From: Phaeobacter sp.
GTDB lineage: Bacteria > Pseudomonadota > Alphaproteobacteria > Rhodobacterales > Rhodobacteraceae
DNA length: 32,848 nt
Assembly (NCBI RefSeq): GCF_022825805.1
Contig: NZ_JAJDWC010000025.1
Span: 1 to 32,848 of the forward strand
Direction: 5' to 3'
A program made the position numbers and the translations under genes. Within the stretch, counting starts at the first letter, position 1. The number at the start of each line of letters is the position of its first letter. Positions 1 through 7,474 of the stretch are shown here, one piece after another. The notes beneath the pieces were generated by a model, which made no database searches, was not told where the DNA came from, and was given only the letters and a program-made list of their open reading frames with translations.

Positions 1-118
1 CCGCTTCGACGCGTGCGAACGCAGCAGCCCAAATCTCCAGTCGCCTACGGCTCGTTCCGATTTGGGCTGCTGCGGTACTAACTGAAGCGGACAATTGGCA
101 TGTTACCTACACCGGACA
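1..118 (+). mobile_element. Right end of an insertion sequence (same element as at 32728-32848)
   Basis: The outer edge at 118 reads inward, on the minus strand, as TGTCCGGTGTAGGTAACATG followed by C. The same 21 bases open the element at 32728. Extended to 32 bp (87-118), the two ends agree at about 28 positions, and both carry a second TGTCCG copy about 25 bp inward. This is therefore the terminal inverted repeat of one IS type seen from its right side. The last codons of the transposase may lie in bases 1-85, but three frames are plausible and I cannot choose between them. The TGT ends and the transposase start at the other copy suggest the ISNCY/IS1202-like group; that family call is from memory. 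Confidence 0.8.
20..74. repeat. Perfect 16-bp inverted repeat (hairpin) inside the IS end
   Basis: Bases 20-35 (CGCAGCAGCCCAAATC) are the exact reverse complement of 59-74, with a 23-nt loop. It lies just inside the terminal inverted repeat. It has no T-run after it, so it is not a classical intrinsic terminator. It could protect the element from outside transcription or be part of the transposase 3' end. Confidence 0.6.
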
Positions 119-297
119 ATTCAGAATGTTCTCGACAGCCCTGCGGTTGCGTTGTTTGCTTGGCCTACCCATCAAGGCTGAGCCTTGGATTTTGGTAACC
201 CAAACGCCAGGAAAGGCGCTGCAGCAGTACCTGTTCTGTTGGTCTTGAAAATGAGGAGACAACCATAAGCAGGGCTATCCGGACAATACTTCCGTGT
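119..297. other. Unassigned stretch between the IS end and the first gene
   Basis: I see no convincing gene here. One plus-strand frame runs open from base 3 across the IS boundary to a TGA at 246-248, but it has no recognisable protein character. The stretch may be the remnant of whatever the IS landed in. A CCGGACAAT at 279-287 echoes the IS tip over 9 bases only. Confidence 0.4.
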
Positions 298-681
298 TCA
301 AACAGACAGGTCCTGTTGTTCCCAGACAGCCGTCAAGGAGCGTTCTCCGATCCGCATCAGACGGAACAGTGTTGCTGATACTGCTGCGAGATCATCACTA
401 TCTATGGCAGCGGTTACATCCCGCGCGACGGCGGCCATGGCCGTCATTCCGATTTGATCTGCAATCGCGATTAGGGAACGGGCGCTTTTGCGCAGGTTCA
501 TCATATCGTTTTGCCGCCACAGCCGCTCACAATGCGACAGTCGAACGGCCAATTCTTCGATGGCGCGGCAGATCACATCCTCCGCGCCGGCTTCGCCAAG
601 TTGCGCGTAGAGTTCGGACAGTTTGTCAGAATCCAAGCGCACGTTTTCTTTGTGAATTACAGTGAGTACTTCAGCCACCAC
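298..681 (-). CDS. Small conserved Hpt-like protein lacking the phospho-histidine
   Basis: About 127 residues, predicted all helical and acidic-to-neutral, with no signal peptide. The central stretch around LRKSARSLIAIADQIGM resembles the core helix of histidine phosphotransfer (Hpt) domains, where HxLKGSA carries the phosphorylated His. Here the His position appears to be Met. I recognise the protein as a conserved hypothetical of Rhodobacteraceae; the Hpt relation is my own inference. Start: GTG at 681, preceded by GGGG at 6-nt spacing. A longer TTG start at 744 exists but lacks a ribosome binding site. The gene is divergent from the carbonic anhydrase gene, sharing about 150 bp of upstream DNA. 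Function unknown; it could be a phosphorelay decoy or a structural helical protein. Confidence 0.7.
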   Translation of the reverse strand: MVAEVLTVIHKENVRLDSDKLSELYAQLGEAGAEDVICRAIEELAVRLSHCERLWRQNDMMNLRKSARSLIAIADQIGMTAMAAVARDVTAAIDSDDLAAVSATLFRLMRIGERSLTAVWEQQDLSV

Positions 682-770
682 ATTACACCCCAATAGATTA
701 TGCCCCCACGGCACATGTCGAATGTGCGCTTTAGAAGTTTTCAAAAGGTTTCCGCGGCACTGGCCAAATC

Positions 771-823
771 CCTCGAATTTGGTGACAATCCTTGCTAAAA
801 AAATAGAAAATTTTTATTCGAGG
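771..823 (+). promoter_or_regulatory. Inverted repeat that could mask the carbonic anhydrase ribosome binding site
   Basis: CCTCGAAT at 771-778 is the exact reverse complement of ATTCGAGG at 816-823. The GAGG of the right arm is the likely Shine-Dalgarno for the ATG at 832 (8-nt spacing). If transcription starts upstream of 771, the left arm could pair with and hide the ribosome binding site. An A/T-rich loop lies between the arms. The transcription start is not known, so this is only a candidate. Confidence 0.3.
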
Positions 824-831
824 ACATACAG

Positions 832-1482
832 ATGGAACACGCCAAACCACTTCCGGGCTATCTGGTCACTCGCTATCATGGGTGGAAAGCGACGACCTAC
901 AGCGAGAACCAGGGGTGGTATCGACGGCTGGCCAGCGAGGGACAACGCCCGCGCGCGATGGTGATTTCCTGCTGCGACAGTCGCGTCCATGTCACCTCGA
1001 TCTTTGGTGCGGATCAGGGCGAGTTCTTCATCCATCGCAATATCGCCAACCTTGTGCCGCCCTATCAACCTGATGGGGACCATCACGGTACCAGCGCGAC
1101 GGTTGAATACGCGGTCACCGTTTTGAAAGTGTCCCATCTGATCGTTCTGGGCCATTCGCAATGTGGTGGAGTGCAGGGCTGCATCGATATGTGCAAGGGG
1201 CACGCCCCGGCGCTGGACGCCAAAGAGAGCTTTGTCGGGCGCTGGATGGATATCTTGAAACCCCGGTTTGACGAGGTCTCACATATCGAAGATCCTGTCG
1301 CGCAGGCCCGCCAGTTTGAACGTCAGGCGGTTGTTGCGTCGCTCGAGAACTTGATGACTTTTCCGTTTATCGATGCCGCCGTGAAGCAGGGCGAGCTGAG
1401 CCTGCACGGTCTGTGGACCGACATCGGCGAGGGCGGGCTGGAATGCTATGATCCGCATTCACAGGGGTTTGTTCCGGTCTGA
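832..1482 (+). CDS. Beta-class carbonic anhydrase
   Basis: Zinc enzyme for reversible CO2 hydration to bicarbonate, cytoplasmic, 216 residues (normal for the class). Zinc ligands are visible: Cys47 in the CxDSR motif (here CCDSR, 47-51, with the Asp49/Arg51 dyad), His108 and Cys111 in GHSQCGG. Start: ATG at 832 with GAGG upstream. No signal peptide. In heterotrophs this enzyme supplies bicarbonate to carboxylases, and the gene lies in a housekeeping stretch close to asd. There is no nearby cyanase or sulfate transporter gene that would point to CynT or a transport-linked role, so I leave the symbol empty. Regulation may involve the inverted repeat that overlaps its ribosome binding site. Confidence 0.95.
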   Translation: MEHAKPLPGYLVTRYHGWKATTYSENQGWYRRLASEGQRPRAMVISCCDSRVHVTSIFGADQGEFFIHRNIANLVPPYQPDGDHHGTSATVEYAVTVLKVSHLIVLGHSQCGGVQGCIDMCKGHAPALDAKESFVGRWMDILKPRFDEVSHIEDPVAQARQFERQAVVASLENLMTFPFIDAAVKQGELSLHGLWTDIGEGGLECYDPHSQGFVPV

Positions 1483-1540
1483 GCCGGCCATAGAAATGCA
1501 GACCTGCCTCTCGCCGTTTATCACATGAAACAGCGTCTCC

Positions 1541-2698
1541 TCAGGCGGCGTCTGAATTGGCTGTATCTTGCATATGCTGGGCCGCTTGGGTGTACCCCCC
1601 GGCTGCCCCATCAATGAAATGCACATGATCGTCGCGCATCGCAGACGGTACGATGCAGGTCACCAAAGCCTCCTCTTGGGCGTGGAGCCCATATCGCACA
1701 TGGCCCTTTTCTGCCGCACGCTGAAGGATGCCCGTAATCGCATCCTTGATCGGTTCTGGGCAATCCAGCGTCAGCTTTAGGCCATCGTCGAATTTGCGAA
1801 AATCCGCTTTCTCCGCAACCATTTGCCGGTAGTGCGCCGGGTCAAAACTCCCGAGAGGCCGACTGCGAGACAGGGCAAAGGCCGCAAAGAGCATCTCGAT
1901 GAGCAATTTGATTTTGCGAAAAATCAACGCGTGCCGCTTCTGGATCAGCTTTGTTTCAATGTCAAAACCGGCAGGCGGGAACGTAAACTCCGGCCCCTTG
2001 GTTGGAACCGGGTGCCCTTTTCGTTGCAACTGTTCTGCCATGTCGAGGATTTCCCCGGTCACCTGGCCAAACGATTCGGGTGGGGCATTTGGCTCAGGCT
2101 GCACCACGACAGAAAGAATCATGCCGTTGCGGGCCGGAATGTTGCTCCAGCGGCAAGACAAACCAGTCAAATCTGGCGGATCTGGCAATTCAGCTGGTGG
2201 AACCTCAAAGCCGCCCAATTTCATCTGCTTTTCTGCCCAGGTCAGCCCGCCCCCGGAGAACATCGCATAGTCGGCCCCATTGGAGACCGCAAATCGCGCG
2301 ACCGTCACATCGAGGCCTTCGGCACGGATCCAGGACACCGGAAGCAACGCTGCCCGCAGCTCTATTTCGAATTCAGCACTGGCCCAGCTGCGCAAACGCG
2401 ACAGAACATCCTTTGCTGCCTCGGCATGGCAATGCGGCACCGCAAAGCAAGCCCCGTCACCTCCGAACACATATGGAAAGGCCTCATCGCCCAGTGCGTT
2501 GATCATCGCGGCAATCGCCGATGCCCCAACCGTATTCACGGTTTTATAGCGCCCATCCGCAATCAACTCTCGCGAATTCACGATATCACAGCACCCGACC
2601 ATCCAGTCTCGTGGCAGCGGCGTAAATGCCTCCGGGCGGGTCAATGTGGAAAAATCATCAGTGGGAGTAAGAGATTGATAAAAAACATCTTGTGTCAT
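1541..2698 (-). CDS. DUF3095 family protein, nucleotidyl-cyclase-like
   Basis: About 385 residues, soluble. The N-terminal third matches the DUF3095 pattern as I remember it: a WxVGCCDIVNSREL segment around residues 32-45 and FPYVFGGDGA around 75-85. These resemble the two metal-binding aspartate strands of class III nucleotidyl cyclases (DIxxS and GGDG). A hydrophobic helix around 265-285 (IKLLIEMLFAAFALS) is the only possible membrane-associated segment. Whether it makes a cyclic nucleotide is unknown. Start: ATG at 2698 behind AGGAGG at 11-nt spacing; a TTG at 2707 is too close to that site. It is convergent with the carbonic anhydrase gene (58-bp gap) and divergent from the MFS gene. Confidence 0.8.
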   Translation of the reverse strand: MTQDVFYQSLTPTDDFSTLTRPEAFTPLPRDWMVGCCDIVNSRELIADGRYKTVNTVGASAIAAMINALGDEAFPYVFGGDGACFAVPHCHAEAAKDVLSRLRSWASAEFEIELRAALLPVSWIRAEGLDVTVARFAVSNGADYAMFSGGGLTWAEKQMKLGGFEVPPAELPDPPDLTGLSCRWSNIPARNGMILSVVVQPEPNAPPESFGQVTGEILDMAEQLQRKGHPVPTKGPEFTFPPAGFDIETKLIQKRHALIFRKIKLLIEMLFAAFALSRSRPLGSFDPAHYRQMVAEKADFRKFDDGLKLTLDCPEPIKDAITGILQRAAEKGHVRYGLHAQEEALVTCIVPSAMRDDHVHFIDGAAGGYTQAAQHMQDTANSDAA

Positions 2699-2836
2699 CG
2701 GTACCAACGCCTCCTGCTGGAACTTATCCTAGTGTGTTTTTCCAGAACGGCCATTCTTGGGCAAATAGTTTCGCAGACTTGTGAATTGCGTTGAAATCGC
2801 CAGTGTGGGCACAGGGAAGGTCGAGGGAGGGTCATC

Positions 2837-4018
2837 GTGAAGCTCGGATTGGTGGTTTTGTGCCTTGGCTATGTGCTCAGCCAGTTCTATCGCGCATTCC
2901 TGGCGATTCTCGCGGCACCATTGCGACTGGAAATCGGCGTGTCTCCGGACGATTTGGCCTTCGCTTCCGGGCTTTGGTTTCTGGTTTTTGCTGTGATGCA
3001 GTTTCCAGTCGGGTGGTCCTTGGATCGGATCGGCCCCCGGCTCACGGCTTCCGTGTTGTTGCTGTTAGGGGGCGGTGGCGGTGCGCTGGTGTTCGCCATG
3101 GCGAGCAATCCTGTCCACATTCATATCGCCATGATGTTGATCGGGGTGGGCTGCTCGCCGGTTTTGATGGCCTCCTACTACCTGTTTGCGCGCCAATACC
3201 CTCCGCAACAATTTGCGACCTTGGCAGCGGTCATGCTCGGCGTTGGATCCTTTGGCAATTTGATTGCATCATATCCCACAACACTGATGGTTGATCTGGT
3301 TGGGTGGCGCGGCACGCTTGTGGCGTTGGCGGGGCTGTCCGCTGTCGTCGCTTTGGGTCTTTTTCTCTTCGTCCGCGATCCTGAGCAGCCACCACATGAT
3401 CCGGACCGCCCGCAAGGGTCCGTTCTCGACATCCTGCGCATGCGGGCGCTCTGGCCCATTTTTGCGATTATGTTTGTGGCTTACGCCCCCGCGGCTGCGC
3501 TGCGCGGGCTGTGGATCGGCCCATATCTTGGCGATGTGATGAACCTGGGGGCCTCCGCGATTGGCGTATCCAGCCTTATCATGGGGGTCGCGATGATTGC
3601 CGGGACTTTTGTTTATGGCCCGCTTGACCGGATCTTGGGCACCCGTAAATGGGTGATTTTTGTTGGCAACCTCTGTGCGGCAGTTGCCTTGCTGTTGCTG
3701 ATCCTGTGGATTGACGGGCCCATTTGGCTGGTGGTCGCCCTACTGGCCGCGGTTGGGTTCTTTGGGGCGACCTTCCCGATTATCTTGGCACATGGTCGCG
3801 CCTTTGTGCCGCCACATCTGGTGGGGCGAGGCGTCACGCTGCTGAATTTTTTCGGTATTGGCGGCGTGGGAATCATGCAGTTCCTAACCGGAAAAGTGCA
3901 TTCTGAAATGACCGGATCGGACCCTTTATTGCCCTATGCCGCTTTGTTTGCCGTGTTGCTGGCGTTTTTGGTGCTTGGATTGGTCACATATCTGCGCTCG
4001 AAAGACCGCTTGGCCTGA
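2837..4018 (+). CDS. MFS transporter, 12 membrane helices
   Basis: 393 residues with the usual major facilitator layout: two six-helix halves separated by a polar loop near 183-200 (VRDPEQPPHDPDRPQGS). The helix 2-3 loop, GWSLDRIGPR, is a variant of MFS motif A (GxLaDrxGrR). Start: GTG at 2837, placed 5 nt after GGGAGGG. The substrate cannot be read from sequence. It is followed 78 bp later by asd on the same strand, so co-transcription is possible but not required. It is divergent from the DUF3095 gene with 138 bp between starts, where a promoter pair would be expected but none is clear. Confidence 0.85.
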   Translation: MKLGLVVLCLGYVLSQFYRAFLAILAAPLRLEIGVSPDDLAFASGLWFLVFAVMQFPVGWSLDRIGPRLTASVLLLLGGGGGALVFAMASNPVHIHIAMMLIGVGCSPVLMASYYLFARQYPPQQFATLAAVMLGVGSFGNLIASYPTTLMVDLVGWRGTLVALAGLSAVVALGLFLFVRDPEQPPHDPDRPQGSVLDILRMRALWPIFAIMFVAYAPAAALRGLWIGPYLGDVMNLGASAIGVSSLIMGVAMIAGTFVYGPLDRILGTRKWVIFVGNLCAAVALLLLILWIDGPIWLVVALLAAVGFFGATFPIILAHGRAFVPPHLVGRGVTLLNFFGIGGVGIMQFLTGKVHSEMTGSDPLLPYAALFAVLLAFLVLGLVTYLRSKDRLA

Positions 4019-4096
4019 TCCGGCCTTTCCTAAGCCCTGTAATCTCGATAAGACACCGCAGCTGGCCAAGAGGCCGGGTTCAATTGGAGAAACAAA

Positions 4097-5119
4097 ATGG
4101 GTTATCGCGTCGTTATCGCTGGCGCCACAGGCAATGTGGGTCGCGAAATGCTGAACATCCTGGCTGAACGCCAGTTTCCTGTGGATGAGGTTGCCGCTCT
4201 GGCGAGCCGCAGATCCCTCGGCACCGAAGTTACATTCGGCGACACGACACTGAAAACTCAGGATCTGGATACATTCGATTTCAGCGGCTGGGATATGGCG
4301 CTCTTCGCAGTCGGATCTGAAGCCACCAAAACCTACGCACCCAAAGCTGCGGCCGCAGGTTGTGTGGTAATCGATAACTCGTCGCTCTATCGCTACGATC
4401 CGCAGGTGCCGTTGATCGTGCCGGAGTGCAATCCAGAAGCGGTGCACGACTACAGCCAGAAGAACATCATCGCCAATCCAAACTGCTCGACCGCGCAGAT
4501 GGTTGTTGCACTGAAGCCGCTGCATGATCGGGCAAAGATCAAGCGCGTTGTCGTGTCGACCTATCAGTCGGTATCCGGGTCGGGCAAAGATGCGATGGAA
4601 GAGCTGTGGGATCAGACCAAAGCGGTCTACAACCCAACCACCGATGTCCCGCCGAGTGTCTACACCAAAGAGATCGCCTTCAACGTGATCCCGCACATCG
4701 ACGTTTTCATGGATGACGGTTCCACCAAAGAAGAGTGGAAAATGGTTGCCGAGACCAAGAAGATCATCGATCCGTCCATCAAGGTCACCGCGACCTGCGT
4801 GCGGGTGCCGGTCTTTGTGGGCCACTCCGAAGCGGTCAACATCGAGTTTGAAGACTTTCTGGATGAAGACGAGGTCCGTGACATCCTTCGCGAAAGCCCC
4901 GGCATCATGGTCATCGACAAACGCGAAGACGGCGGCTACGTCACACCGAAGGAATGCGTGGGCGATTTTGCCACATTCATCAGCCGGATCCGGCAGGATT
5001 CCACTGTTGAGAACGGGATCAACCTCTGGTGCGTTTCTGACAACCTGCGCAAAGGGGCTGCCCTGAATGCGGTCCAAATCGCAGAGCTCCTGGGGCGCGA
5101 AGTGCTCAAGAAGGGCTGA
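4097..5119 (+). CDS. asd: Aspartate-semialdehyde dehydrogenase
   Basis: Makes L-aspartate 4-semialdehyde from aspartyl phosphate with NADPH, the branch point to lysine/diaminopimelate, threonine and methionine. 340 residues, typical length. The N-terminal Rossmann motif GATGNVG starts at residue 9, the catalytic cysteine is C130 in NPNCSTAQM, the phosphate/substrate arginine is in CVRVPV (R236), and the active-site His243 is in GHSEAV. Start ATG is preceded by GGAG. A strong terminator follows 23 bp after the stop. This essential gene supports a chromosomal location for the left part of the window. Confidence 0.97.
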   Translation: MGYRVVIAGATGNVGREMLNILAERQFPVDEVAALASRRSLGTEVTFGDTTLKTQDLDTFDFSGWDMALFAVGSEATKTYAPKAAAAGCVVIDNSSLYRYDPQVPLIVPECNPEAVHDYSQKNIIANPNCSTAQMVVALKPLHDRAKIKRVVVSTYQSVSGSGKDAMEELWDQTKAVYNPTTDVPPSVYTKEIAFNVIPHIDVFMDDGSTKEEWKMVAETKKIIDPSIKVTATCVRVPVFVGHSEAVNIEFEDFLDEDEVRDILRESPGIMVIDKREDGGYVTPKECVGDFATFISRIRQDSTVENGINLWCVSDNLRKGAALNAVQIAELLGREVLKKG

Positions 5120-5142
5120 TTTCTCGCTCACTCGTCTATCAG

Positions 5143-5169
5143 GGCCGTCTCGCAAGAGGCGGCCTTTTT
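5143..5169 (+). terminator. Intrinsic terminator of asd
   Basis: The 9-bp stem GGCCGTCTC / GAGGCGGCC (one G-U pair) has a GCAA tetraloop and is followed by five T residues. It is placed 23 bp after the asd stop. Confidence 0.9.
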
Positions 5170-5293
5170 GTTGCGTGACCCCTATGTGATGAGCGTTGCA
5201 CAGTGTTTCTGCCGTGAGACCACATGCCTCGGCGTCAGATCCCACGTTAGACCGCACGTCAGACCTCGGGCCGCGAAATCAGTTGATGCAGCT

Positions 5294-5350
5294 GGGGGCT
5301 CTGCCCCCTCGAAAGCGATGCTTTCTCACCCCCGGAGTATTTGGGAAAGG
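5294..5350. repeat. Rhodobacterales-type G/C tandem-hairpin intergenic repeat
   Basis: Two adjacent hairpins are visible: GGGGGC-TCT-GCCCCC at 5294-5308 and GAAAGC-GAT-GCTTTC at 5311-5325, followed by TCACCCCCGGAGTATTTGGG. From memory, this composition (GGGGGCTCTGCCCCC, a second variable hairpin, then CCCCGGAGTATTT) recurs between genes across Rhodobacterales genomes and often follows the 3' ends of genes. Here it lies between the convergent asd and livM-like genes, 19 bp past the stop of the latter, where a terminator for the long minus-strand operon is expected. A genome-wide copy count was not possible. Confidence 0.65.
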
Positions 5351-5368
5351 TGAGCGGGCGCGTCGCGA

Positions 5369-6439
5369 TCAGGGATCTTTGCGAAAGTGCCCCACAATGC
5401 CCTTCGGGAAGCAATAGACGCTGACGATGAACAGGATGCCCATCCATAGGAGCCAGCGATCCGGGCTCAGCAGTGCAGAAACCACCGGTATGTCGCCAAT
5501 CCCGCTGGTCAAACGCCCCATGGCAGCTTGCAGGTAGTTTTCGGTCAGCAGAAAAAGAGTGGCTCCGATGACTGCACCATAGATCGTTCCCATGCCTCCG
5601 ATCACCAGAATGAGCAGGATGTCGATCATCAGTTCGAGGGACAAGGTTGTGCTGGGCCCAACATATCGCAGCCAGATCGCATAAAGCGCGCCTGCACATG
5701 ATGCGATTGCGGCCGAGAGGCAGGTTGCTGCTATTTTGTAGTGAACAACGCGATAGCCGATGGCTTCGGCGCGGAATTCGTTCTCACGGATCGCCTGAAG
5801 CACGCGCCCGAAAGGCGCATTTACGAGACGCAATGTGATCAGAAACAACACAAGGCTTGTGCCGAAGACCAGATAGTAGGTCAGCAGTTTGCCGTTCAAT
5901 TTTACGCCAAACACTGTCCCGTCGAACAGGGTTTGCCCGAATTTGAAGGCCGGGCCCAGTTCGCGTGGAAGCTTGAAGGTCAGGCCGTCCTCTCCGCCGG
6001 TGAGGTCCGAAAACTGGCTGACCAAAACGGCCAAAGCAGATGCCACAGCCAATGTGATCATCGCAAAGAAGATGGCGCGCACGCGTAGCGAGAACAGGCC
6101 AATTGCCGCCGCCAGGCATGTTGCCAGCACAGCGCCGATTGCAGCGCCGAGTATCAGTGCGTCAAAGCCACGGCCGAGATGCAGCGAGGTCAGGGCGACG
6201 GAATAAGCGCCGACGCCGAAGAACATGGTATGGGCGAAACTGACAATGCCGCCATACCCGAGCAAGAGATCGTAGCTGGCGACCAGGACAATGAAGATGC
6301 AAATTCGTGCAGCGGTATCGACCGTACGAACGCCGGGAAACAGAAAGGGGGCCAGTGCAAGACCTGCGAAGATACACAGCAAAAGCATACTGAGAGCAAT
6401 CGATCGGGGGGTGTCATATGACAGGATCTTCTGGATCAT
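5369..6439 (-). CDS. HAAT-type ABC transporter permease (LivM-like)
   Basis: Inner-membrane permease of a branched-chain-amino-acid-type (HAAT) importer, about 356 residues with some 9-10 hydrophobic segments. The LivM hallmark segment near SYDLLLGYGGIVSFAHTMFFG lies around residues 55-75, and the EAA-like loop around FGRVLQAIRENEFRAEAIGY contacts the ATPase. Start: ATG at 6439, whose ATGA overlaps the stop of the upstream permease gene; a longer open frame upstream simply runs inside that gene. It is the last gene of the block and is followed by the tandem-hairpin repeat. Given the hpa genes upstream in the same block, an aromatic substrate is more likely than branched-chain amino acids, but sequence alone does not show it. 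Confidence 0.92.
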   Translation of the reverse strand: MIQKILSYDTPRSIALSMLLLCIFAGLALAPFLFPGVRTVDTAARICIFIVLVASYDLLLGYGGIVSFAHTMFFGVGAYSVALTSLHLGRGFDALILGAAIGAVLATCLAAAIGLFSLRVRAIFFAMITLAVASALAVLVSQFSDLTGGEDGLTFKLPRELGPAFKFGQTLFDGTVFGVKLNGKLLTYYLVFGTSLVLFLITLRLVNAPFGRVLQAIRENEFRAEAIGYRVVHYKIAATCLSAAIASCAGALYAIWLRYVGPSTTLSLELMIDILLILVIGGMGTIYGAVIGATLFLLTENYLQAAMGRLTSGIGDIPVVSALLSPDRWLLWMGILFIVSVYCFPKGIVGHFRKDP

Positions 6440-7467
6440 TTTGCTTTCACCACAGGAATCAATCCCATCGGGCGCCACACCAAAATGGCCACCATCAGGC
6501 CGATGTTGGATACCAATGCGAGTTTTGGTTCCACGAAGGCGACATAGTTTTGCAGCAGGCCGACCAGGAGTGCGCCGATAAAGCAGCCCTCAATAGAGCC
6601 TAGGCCGCCGATGATCACAACGATGAAGATGAGGATCATGGCTTGATTGCCCATATGGGCGGTGATGACTTCTTGATACAGCGCCCACATCACGCCCCCC
6701 AGACCTGCAAGGGCGCAGCCCGTAACAAAGACGGCGACAAAAACCTGACGCAATCTGTAGCCAAGAGCCTCGACCATTTCGCCGTTCTGCACACCGGCGC
6801 GGACAATGAGGCCAATCTTTGTGCGTCGCAGGACAAAGTGCATGGCGGCAAAGACCACGATCCCGATGCAAACAGCAACGAGACGGAATTTCTCAACCGC
6901 GATGGAGCCGATGATAAAGGAACCTTTCAGGGCTTCTGGGCGGGTGAAATAAATCTCCTCGGGTCCCCAAAGAACGATGATGAGTTGTTCAGCCACGATC
7001 AGCCCGCCGACGGTGACAAGGATCTGGTTCAGATGGTTGCCTTGCACCGGTTTCACGATCACCCGTTCGAAGGCCCAACCCGCCAGGGCGGTTGCGGCCA
7101 TCCCCGCACAAATGGCCATGAGCACCGCCAGAAGATTGAGCGCTACGGAAGGCGCTGCGGTCAAATGGCCAAGCGCGAATAGAACGCTTACACCAACGAA
7201 GGCCCCGAGTGACACAAAGGCGCCATGTCCAAAGTTGATGACATCCATCAAGCCGAAGACCAATGTCATGCCTGAGGCCATGATGAAGATCATCAATCCC
7301 ATGGCCAGCCCAGACAGCGTTAATGTCAGCCAGCTGGACGGATTGAGGGTGAGGGCAAAGCCTGCGCACATGAGCAGCGGAACCAACAGGCCAGGCCAAG
7401 CGGGAGCCAGCCGCTGTTGCAGCGTCATCTGTTGTATTTGTGGGTTGTGTTCGGGCGCGTGGGTCAT
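6436..7467 (-). CDS. HAAT-type ABC transporter permease (LivH-like)
   Basis: Partner permease of the LivM-like protein, about 343 residues and strongly hydrophobic. The LivH signature region GMTLVFGLMDVINFGHGAFV lies around residues 65-85, and the cytoplasmic loop RTKIGLIVRAGVQNGEMVEALGY matches the ATPase-contact loop. Start: ATG at 7467, 7 nt after the stop of the LivF-like gene. An earlier in-frame start would overlap that gene by more than 100 bp and encode a non-LivH N-terminus. No strong Shine-Dalgarno is seen, which fits translational coupling. Its stop overlaps the next start (ATGA). Confidence 0.92.
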   Translation of the reverse strand: MTHAPEHNPQIQQMTLQQRLAPAWPGLLVPLLMCAGFALTLNPSSWLTLTLSGLAMGLMIFIMASGMTLVFGLMDVINFGHGAFVSLGAFVGVSVLFALGHLTAAPSVALNLLAVLMAICAGMAATALAGWAFERVIVKPVQGNHLNQILVTVGGLIVAEQLIIVLWGPEEIYFTRPEALKGSFIIGSIAVEKFRLVAVCIGIVVFAAMHFVLRRTKIGLIVRAGVQNGEMVEALGYRLRQVFVAVFVTGCALAGLGGVMWALYQEVITAHMGNQAMILIFIVVIIGGLGSIEGCFIGALLVGLLQNYVAFVEPKLALVSNIGLMVAILVWRPMGLIPVVKAK

Positions 7468-7474
7468 CAGGTGA

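Noticed and set aside
20-74. 16-bp hairpin as a CRISPR-like or attC-type unit
   Set aside because: It occurs once in the window and lies just inside the IS inverted repeat.
279-287. CCGGACAAT resembling the IS tip, as a possible third IS end
   Set aside because: The match stops after 9 bases and the bases that continue the true ends (TGTAGGTAACATG) are absent.
2440-2490. GGDG in the DUF3095 protein as a GGDEF diguanylate cyclase signature
   Set aside because: The surrounding sequence lacks the GG(D/E)EF motif and the flanking GGDEF pattern; it fits the DUF3095 family instead.
1823-2794. Long plus-strand frame opposite the DUF3095 gene
   Set aside because: Arg/Cys-rich composition without recognisable domains, and the minus-strand frame has a clear family match and a ribosome binding site.
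3926-5257. Long open frame on the minus strand opposite asd
   Set aside because: The plus strand encodes a canonical aspartate-semialdehyde dehydrogenase with all catalytic residues; the antisense frame has no domain character and spans the asd terminator.
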